This document shows, piece by piece, positions 7,686 through 9,541 of a stretch of 9,541 nucleotides of DNA. Position numbers and translations under genes: made by a program. The notes below the pieces were generated by a model. It searched no databases, had not been told where the DNA came from, and worked only from the letters and a program-made list of their open reading frames with translations. This DNA comes from Spirochaetaceae bacterium. GTDB taxonomy: Bacteria > Spirochaetota > Spirochaetia > Treponematales > Breznakiellaceae. Position 1 is the first letter of the stretch. Each line of letters begins with the position of its first letter. Where the stretch lies: NCBI GenBank assembly GCA_031265635.1, contig JAISCK010000185.1, forward strand, positions 1-9,541, written 5' to 3'.

Positions 7686-7691
7686 CTCCCT
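7686..7691 (-). promoter_or_regulatory. Ribosome binding site fixing the cheW start
   Basis: AGGGAG on the minus strand, 4 nt before the ATG at 7681. It supports the 159-aa CheW over a TTG start eight codons upstream. Confidence 0.75.
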
Positions 7692-7710
7692 TCAGCACGA
7701 ATCAACAGCC

Positions 7711-7730
7711 GCGGGGTATTAAACCCTCGC
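7711..7730 (-). promoter_or_regulatory. Hairpin in the cheW leader
   Basis: On the minus strand, GCG(A)GGGT and ACCCCGC can form a 7-bp stem with one bulged A and the 5-nt loop TTAAT, about 30 nt before the cheW ATG and downstream of the proposed promoter. No U-run follows, so it is not an intrinsic terminator. It could affect mRNA stability or translation of the leader. No known riboswitch pattern is visible. Confidence 0.45.
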
Positions 7731-7752
7731 CACGAATAAATCCGTCTTTATA

Positions 7753-7781
7753 ACTGTACTATTGAACGGGCCTTTCTTCAA
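7753..7781 (-). promoter_or_regulatory. Putative sigma-70 promoter for the cheW cluster
   Basis: On the minus strand, TTGAAG (7776-7781) and TACAGT (7753-7758) are 17 nt apart, four of six matches each to the -35 and -10 consensus. An overlapping alternative -10, TATAAA (7747-7752), has a better hexamer but no matching -35. Either predicts a transcript start near 7740-7746 and a leader of roughly 60 nt. This is the only intergenic gap long enough to hold a promoter for the seven genes downstream. Confidence 0.4.
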
Positions 7782-7846
7782 GGGCCTGGGCGGAATTCGG
7801 CTCTTTGCCGCAAAAACGCGTATTTGGCCTGTCCGGCGGCCCTTGA
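7778..7846. repeat. 9-bp perfect inverted repeat after glycerate kinase
   Basis: TCAAGGGCC (7778-7786) and GGCCCTTGA (7838-7846) are exact reverse complements separated by 51 nt. In the minus-strand transcript they could close a larger structure after the glycerate kinase stop codon. Inside lie TTTGCCGCAAA (7804-7814, a palindrome around one base) and a short CGC/GCG stem around a T run. The left arm overlaps the proposed -35 of the cheW promoter. No U-tract follows the structure, so termination is uncertain. The arm sequence is a frequent word in these genes, which weakens its significance. Confidence 0.4.
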
Positions 7847-7854
7847 TGCCGGTT

Positions 7855-9099
7855 TCAGGCGCTGAGGATAACGGTAATATCGTTTACATTGGTTCCCGTG
7901 GGTCCGGTTTTTATAAGGGCGCCAAGGGCGTCAAGGGCGTTGTAGGCGTCATTGTCGTCCAGTACAGCCTCAAGGCTGAGGCCCTTTTCCCCAAGCCGCC
8001 CCAGGGTCGCGCCGTCAACCCAGGCGCCGGCGGCGTCGGTCGGCCCGTCGGTGCCGTCGGACCCGACGGAAAGGATCAGGAGCTTTTCAAGCCCGGCGAT
8101 TCCCCCGGCGGCGGCAAGGGCCAGTTCCTGGTTCCGGCCCCCCTTGCCCCTGCCCCTGAGGTGTACCACGGTTTCGCCGCCGAGAATTACCGCGCAGGGA
8201 GCCTTGACGCTGTATGCCCCGCGGTTAATCTGCTTTGCTATGGACGCGACAAGGCGTCCCGCTTCCCGGGCCTCGCAGTTCATATCGGTGGTCAGTATAT
8301 GGGGCGTATACCCAAGTTCGGCGGCGATACCCGCGGCGCCTTCGCAGAGGGTACGGACGCTTCCTGTAATCACGGTTTCCACATTATCAAGGGACTTGGG
8401 CGTTTCTTCGAGGAGGTAATCCCGTTTTCCGTTCAGCTTGAGACCGTATTTTTCGGCCACCGCGAGGGCGTCCTGGACAGTAGAAAGATCAGGAGCGGCG
8501 GGGCCCGATGCTATTGAATCAAGCCTGTCTCCAAGCACATCGGAGAGTACCACGGTGAATACCCTGGCCGGCGCGCAGAGCCGGGCAAAACGGCCGGCTT
8601 TTACGGCGGAAAGCCGCTTGCGTATCATGTTGATTTCGACAATGTCGGCCCCGCTGGCCAGGAGCTGGTTGTTGATATCCACAATATCGCTCAAGCCCAG
8701 GCCGGGAAGGGGTTTTTCAAACAGCGCCGAACCGCCGCCCGATATAAGAAACAGGAGTTCGTCGCCGTCTTTAAGGCTTTGGGCCAGTTCTATGGCCTTG
8801 CCGGTCGCCGCGATGGTATTTTCATCAGACAGGGGATGGCCTGCCTCATATATATCAAAACCCGGAATAGAGCCCGCCGCGTGGCCGTATTTGGTGATTA
8901 CTATCCCCTTTTTAACGCGGTCCCCCAGAGTTTCCCCGGCGGCCTTTGCCATGGTCCACGCCGCCTTGCCTATGGCAAGGGCATAAACAGATCCGGCAAA
9001 GACATGGTTTTTAAGCGCGGTATTTACCGCGGCCTGGGGCATATTTTCCCTGATGGAACGGTCTACCAGAGTTTGCGCGTTACGGTACAGCTTATCCAT
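7855..9099 (-). CDS. Glycerate 2-kinase, type II (MOFRL family)
   Basis: This 414-aa cytoplasmic enzyme belongs to the GckA/TtuD-like glycerate kinases, which phosphorylate D-glycerate to 2-phosphoglycerate and feed glycerate from serine, glyoxylate or sugar-acid breakdown into glycolysis. Older annotation often calls the family hydroxypyruvate reductase. Visible motifs are ALAIGKAAW (40-48, Lys45), SGGGSAL (120-126), EINMIRKRLSAVKAGR (155-170), VLSDVLGDRLDSIASGP (184-200), GGET (307-310), GKGGRNQELAL (318-328), GSDGTDGPTDAAG (346-358) and the MOFRL end TGPTGTNVNDITVIL (398-412). Length is normal and no key block is missing. The start ATG has AGGAG 12 nt upstream, a rather long spacing, and that site can be hidden in a small hairpin. 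The gene begins 35 nt after 5S rRNA with no recognisable promoter of its own, so rRNA-operon read-through or a promoter within 5S must supply transcription. It is separated from cheW by ~173 nt and no pathway partner is adjacent. Confidence 0.95.
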   Translation of the reverse strand: MDKLYRNAQTLVDRSIRENMPQAAVNTALKNHVFAGSVYALAIGKAAWTMAKAAGETLGDRVKKGIVITKYGHAAGSIPGFDIYEAGHPLSDENTIAATGKAIELAQSLKDGDELLFLISGGGSALFEKPLPGLGLSDIVDINNQLLASGADIVEINMIRKRLSAVKAGRFARLCAPARVFTVVLSDVLGDRLDSIASGPAAPDLSTVQDALAVAEKYGLKLNGKRDYLLEETPKSLDNVETVITGSVRTLCEGAAGIAAELGYTPHILTTDMNCEAREAGRLVASIAKQINRGAYSVKAPCAVILGGETVVHLRGRGKGGRNQELALAAAGGIAGLEKLLILSVGSDGTDGPTDAAGAWVDGATLGRLGEKGLSLEAVLDDNDAYNALDALGALIKTGPTGTNVNDITVILSA

Positions 9100-9110
9100 G
9101 TTTTCACTGT

Positions 9111-9127
9111 TCTCCTATGATAGGAAA
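9111..9127 (-). promoter_or_regulatory. Hairpin/palindrome covering the glycerate kinase ribosome binding site
   Basis: On the minus strand, TTTCCT (9122-9127) can pair with AGGAGA (9111-9116) around the loop ATCAT: six pairs including one G-U. The same place reads as a 13-bp palindrome, TCCTAT-C-ATAGGA (9113-9125). The ribosome binding site AGGAG (9112-9116) is inside the stem, so translation could be lowered when it folds, or a protein could bind the palindrome. The stem is short and this may be chance. Confidence 0.4.
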
Positions 9128-9128
9128 T

Positions 9129-9142
9129 AAAAAAGCCTGGCG
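9129..9142 (-). terminator. Possible rRNA operon end: closing stem of 5S followed by six U
   Basis: The 3' strand of the 5S terminal helix (CGCCAGGC, 9142-9135) is followed directly by TTTTTT (9134-9129) on the minus strand. This stem plus U-run could end rRNA transcription or simply be a processing site. There is no separate terminator hairpin before glycerate kinase. Confidence 0.3.
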
Positions 9143-9252
9143 ATTATCTACTCTCCCGCGTTTTCGAGACGCAGTACCATTGACGTAAGAAGGCTTAACT
9201 GCCGAGTTCGGAAAGGGATCGGGTGTAACACTTCCACTAATATCACCAGGCA
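9135..9252 (-). rRNA. rrf: 5S ribosomal RNA
   Basis: About 118 nt on the minus strand. The terminal helix pairs GCCUGGUG (9251-9244) with CGCCAGGC (9142-9135). The conserved core is clear: CACCCGAUCCCUUUCCGAAC leading into UCGGCAGUUAAGC, followed later by UGGUACUGC and GGGAGAGUAG. It lies ~62 nt after 23S in the usual order. The ends are set by the helix and may be off by one or two bases. Confidence 0.95.
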
Positions 9253-9263
9253 TTATTATGCCT
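9248..9263 (-). repeat. Inverted repeat at the 5' end of 5S rRNA
   Basis: AGGCAT-AATA-ATGCCT on the minus strand is a perfect 6-bp stem with a 4-nt loop. Its second arm includes the first bases of 5S, so in the precursor it would compete with the 5S terminal helix and might mark a processing site. Confidence 0.4.
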
Positions 9264-9314
9264 TTCTGGGGGGCGGAGGAAGGAGCGGGGGGATGGGAAA
9301 TAAGGAACGATAAT
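9253..9314 (-). other. 23S-5S internal transcribed spacer
   Basis: About 62 nt between the rRNAs with no tRNA. It is pyrimidine-rich on the transcribed strand, with two runs of six C. I see no gene in it. Confidence 0.75.
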
Positions 9315-9541
9315 ATGGTCAAGCCTCACGGCAGATTAGTAGCGGTCGGCTGAACACGTTACCGTGCGTAGACCTCCGCCCTATCGACCAGGTAGTCTTC
9401 CTGGTGCCTTCAGGGGGGTTAAACCCCCGGGGATGGTTTATCTTGAGGCGGGCTTCCCGCTTAGATGCCTTCAGCGGTTATCCCTTCCGGATATAGCTAC
9501 CCTGCGCGTGCCCCTGGCGGGACAACAGGTACACCAGAGAT
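9315..9541 (-). rRNA. rrl: 23S ribosomal RNA, 3' end (partial)
   Basis: The minus strand reads as the last ~227 nt of 23S rRNA domain VI. Recognisable stretches are CUCUGGUGUACCUGUUGUC, GGGUAGCUAUAUCCGGAAGG, GAUAACCGCUGAAGGCAUCU followed by AAGCGGGAAGC, and near the end CGACCGCUACUAAUCUGCCG, then UGAGGCUUGACC. The sarcin-ricin loop should lie just beyond the right edge. The 3' end is placed by comparison with the E. coli terminus (GGCUUAACCUU) and may be off by a few bases. Confidence 0.95.

Noticed and set aside
7719..7752. Possible sigma-28 (flagellar) promoter before cheW: TAAA-N15-GGCGAGGG
   Set aside because: The spacing fits, but the -10 half matches only about four of eight consensus bases, so chance is likely.
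7910..8070. Repetitive GGCGTC/GTCGG-rich stretch resembling tandem repeats
   Set aside because: It encodes the conserved Gly/Asp/Ala-rich C-terminal motifs of glycerate kinase (GSDGTDGPTDAAG and LDALGALIKTGPTG). The repetition follows from codon use.
9113..9160. GATAAT within 5S or TATCAT after it as a -10 for glycerate kinase
   Set aside because: Neither has a matching -35 at 16-18 nt. GATAAT is part of conserved 5S sequence, and TATCAT would place the start inside or after the ribosome binding site.
9104..9322. 72-codon minus-strand open frame between glycerate kinase and 23S
   Set aside because: It runs through 5S rRNA and the spacer, so it is not a protein gene.

Overview
The window is an ordinary-looking but informative piece of bacterial chromosome. 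Every supported gene lies on the minus strand, so it reads from the right edge (3' end of 23S rRNA) towards the left edge. Base composition is GC-rich by eye. The gene order cheW, DegT-like protein, nadK, recN, plus a highly charged unknown protein, resembles what I remember from Treponema chromosomes, including the second cheW locus of T. pallidum. A GC-rich gut- or termite-type treponeme is therefore my best guess. This rests on recollection and gene content, not on a search.

Layout in transcription order: (1) 9541-9315, the last ~227 nt of 23S rRNA; (2) a ~62-nt spacer with C-rich tracts; (3) 9252-9135, 5S rRNA followed at once by a six-U run; (4) 9099-7855, a complete type II (MOFRL) glycerate 2-kinase starting only 35 nt after 5S, with its ribosome binding site inside a small potential hairpin; (5) 7854-7682, the only real intergenic gap (~173 nt), holding a 9-bp inverted repeat, a plausible sigma-70 promoter and a hairpin in the cheW leader; (6) 7681 to beyond the left edge, seven genes separated by 3-11 nt or overlapping by 8 nt: cheW, a DegT/DnrJ/EryC1-like protein lacking the PLP lysine, nadK, recN, a 271-aa protein of unknown function, and the two subunits of an apparently heterodimeric ABC exporter, the second cut by the window edge.

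The seven-gene cluster mixes chemotaxis coupling, NADP synthesis, DNA break repair and export. It looks like a co-transcribed unit rather than one pathway. The ABC pair is the clearest functional unit: the first subunit carries Asp in place of the catalytic Glu after Walker B, and the second has a ~130-residue insert between its first two membrane helices. Both traits fit asymmetric exporters of the LmrCD/BmrCD/TM287-288 kind. I see no mobile element, CRISPR array, tRNA or clear pseudogene. Nothing here convincingly amounts to a new multi-gene system. The best leads are the lysine-less DegT-like protein, the unknown 271-aa protein, and the tight junction between the rRNA operon and glycerate kinase.
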